64,000 nucleotides of DNA. Source: a virus. Positions 63,133-64,000 of this stretch are shown one piece after another. Position numbers and translations under genes: made by a program. How positions within the stretch are numbered: position 1 is the stretch's first letter; every line of letters begins with the position of its first letter. The notes beneath the pieces are model-generated. The model was given only the letters and a program-made list of their open reading frames with translations. It was not told the DNA's origin and made no database searches. The stretch spans positions 18,407 through 82,406 of IMG/VR virus record IMGVR_UViG_3300012269_000002; one strand, written 5' to 3'.

Positions 63133-63690
63133 ATGTTGGATTTTTATTTATTAGATTTGCTAGGTAATGCCGATAATGGAAAATGGTCCGTTATCGAAAA
63201 TAGGTTGATTAGACTGGATAATCAGGATAAAGAGTTATATTTTTATGAAATCACCAACACACACCACACATCCTTTATACAGGATACCGCAAACTATATT
63301 TTAGACTTAACAACGTTTAAGTTAATTGATAATGGTATTAAAGTGCCATTGAATATAATATTCAGATATAAGTTATATGATAAGATTATTACAGTGTTCG
63401 ATGAATTTAATGATGAAAAAGAGGTAGATAATCGCCCAAATTATTTGTCTTATACTACTACCAAACGTAAACCAAATTGTAATACTAGCTCACCTGTTGA
63501 TATAGGTCAAAGTTATAAAGAAAGATATAGTGGAAGGTATATTTGGCCCTCACGTAGTACAAATGAGGTGGATAATTCGTTGACAATTAAAAAAGAAATG
63601 AATTTTAATAAATCAATCCCACAACATAAGATTAATAGAATATTACAATTAATTAGTAAGAATGAAAAACGAACCAAATACCAACTATAA
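63133..63690 (+). CDS. Protein of unknown function
   Basis: 185 residues starting MLDFYLLDLLGNADNGKWSV. The first ~95 residues look like a compact beta-rich domain (VPLNIIFRYKLYDKIITVFD). The rest is polar with SYKERYSGRYIWPSRSTNEV, probably flexible. It is not recognised. Its end overlaps the next gene by 29 bases, so it belongs to the same early unit as the nuclease fragment that follows. Confidence 0.6.
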   Translation: MLDFYLLDLLGNADNGKWSVIENRLIRLDNQDKELYFYEITNTHHTSFIQDTANYILDLTTFKLIDNGIKVPLNIIFRYKLYDKIITVFDEFNDEKEVDNRPNYLSYTTTKRKPNCNTSSPVDIGQSYKERYSGRYIWPSRSTNEVDNSLTIKKEMNFNKSIPQHKINRILQLISKNEKRTKYQL

Positions 63691-64000
63691 AGCCGAGTTA
63701 TTAAAGATAGGTGAGGAAATAAGAAATATAATTACCGAAAAACAAAAAGAACTTGAATTAACGTTTGTTGAAGATACCCACACTTATCATATTAGAACAA
63801 AAGAGGGTGACATGACAACTAAATTTCCATCGGTATCAACTGTTATTAAACAATTCTACAATGAGTTTCCAGCACTTGAAAAATCATTCGATATGTGTAA
63901 TGGTGATATATTTGAACAAGACAAACTGTTAACCGAATGGAGGGGTACAGCGGATTATGCTAATTCTAAGGGGTCTAGGGTACATTATTTATTAGAAATG
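63662..64000 (+). CDS. PD-(D/E)XK-type nuclease, N-terminal part (runs off the window)
   Basis: 113 residues visible. LTFVEDTHTYHI, FPSVSTVIKQFYNEFPALE and ADYANSKGSRVHYLLEM follow the N-terminal pattern of RecB/Cas4-type phage exonucleases, in which 'G..vH.llE' supplies the first catalytic residues. The Asp and Glu-x-Lys parts would lie beyond the edge. The overlap with the previous gene fits a coupled pair. Confidence 0.6.
   Translation, partial: MKNEPNTNYKAELLKIGEEIRNIITEKQKELELTFVEDTHTYHIRTKEGDMTTKFPSVSTVIKQFYNEFPALEKSFDMCNGDIFEQDKLLTEWRGTADYANSKGSRVHYLLEM

Noticed and set aside
1-64000. tRNA genes
   Set aside because: No cloverleaf-like sequence with a GTTCRANNC T-arm and matching acceptor was noticed by eye. 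The GTTCAACGACTAG at 31792 is the R element of the group I intron. A tRNAscan run would be decisive.

Overview
This window is a strongly AT-rich piece of a large T4-like tailed phage (contractile-tail myovirus) that very probably infects a member of the Bacteroidetes, most likely a gliding flavobacterium. Four lines of evidence agree. (1) Tail and replication genes are T4-type: gp25, gp6 and gp53 baseplate relatives, gp32, UvsX, gp41 helicase, gp61 primase, an RNase H/FEN-type exonuclease and NrdA/NrdB. (2) Six promoter-like sites have an NTTG box and a TATATTTG-type box separated by exactly 20 bases, the layout of the Bacteroidetes primary sigma factor. (3) Shine-Dalgarno sites are nearly absent and starts are preceded by A/T-rich stretches. 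(4) A tail protein carries SprB-like repeats, otherwise typical of the flavobacterial gliding adhesin.

Layout. 1-2.7 kb: end of a probable tail tube gene, a Vsr-type homing endonuclease gene, and a minus-strand phosphoesterase. 2.8-17.7 kb: baseplate hub and tail operon (gp26/51-like hub protein with a frame break, tape measure, OmpA-domain baseplate protein, gp53-like protein, 1865-residue hub protein with a muramidase-like end). 17.8-19.8 kb: small proteins of unknown role. 20-34.8 kb: DNA metabolism (gp32, uvsX, exonuclease, gp41 helicase, nrdB, nrdA). 34.9-58.7 kb: baseplate wedge, large virion proteins and tail fibre-like proteins. 58.7-64 kb: RuvC-like resolvase, primase, a putative ADP-ribosyltransferase and a PD-(D/E)XK nuclease fragment, interleaved with GIY-YIG endonucleases.

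The most striking region is 23.8-34.8 kb. The helicase gene holds a contiguous intein in its P-loop (with the W-C-T signature of class 3 inteins) and is then cut in two by a split intein whose halves flank a Vsr-type nuclease. nrdA is broken into three genes by two split inteins. It also carries a contiguous LAGLIDADG intein and a 304-nt group I intron that begins 9 nt after an intein C-terminus. Removing all elements restores an uninterrupted 821-residue NrdA and a 467-residue helicase. Both Cys+1 inteins of nrdA sit directly before catalytic cysteines. The third nrdA intein has a glycine at +1, which standard splicing chemistry does not allow.

Two further points are probably new. A directional TATTTAT(A/T)nTAAA motif lies 9-43 bases upstream of thirteen genes or operons on both strands, including several homing endonucleases, and looks like a phage-specific promoter. 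Between the intact resolvase and primase genes lies a second, diverged copy of their junction (resolvase 3' end, promoter, primase 5' end), bracketed by two GIY-YIG genes. One of those is translationally coupled to a 50-residue ribbon-helix-helix protein.
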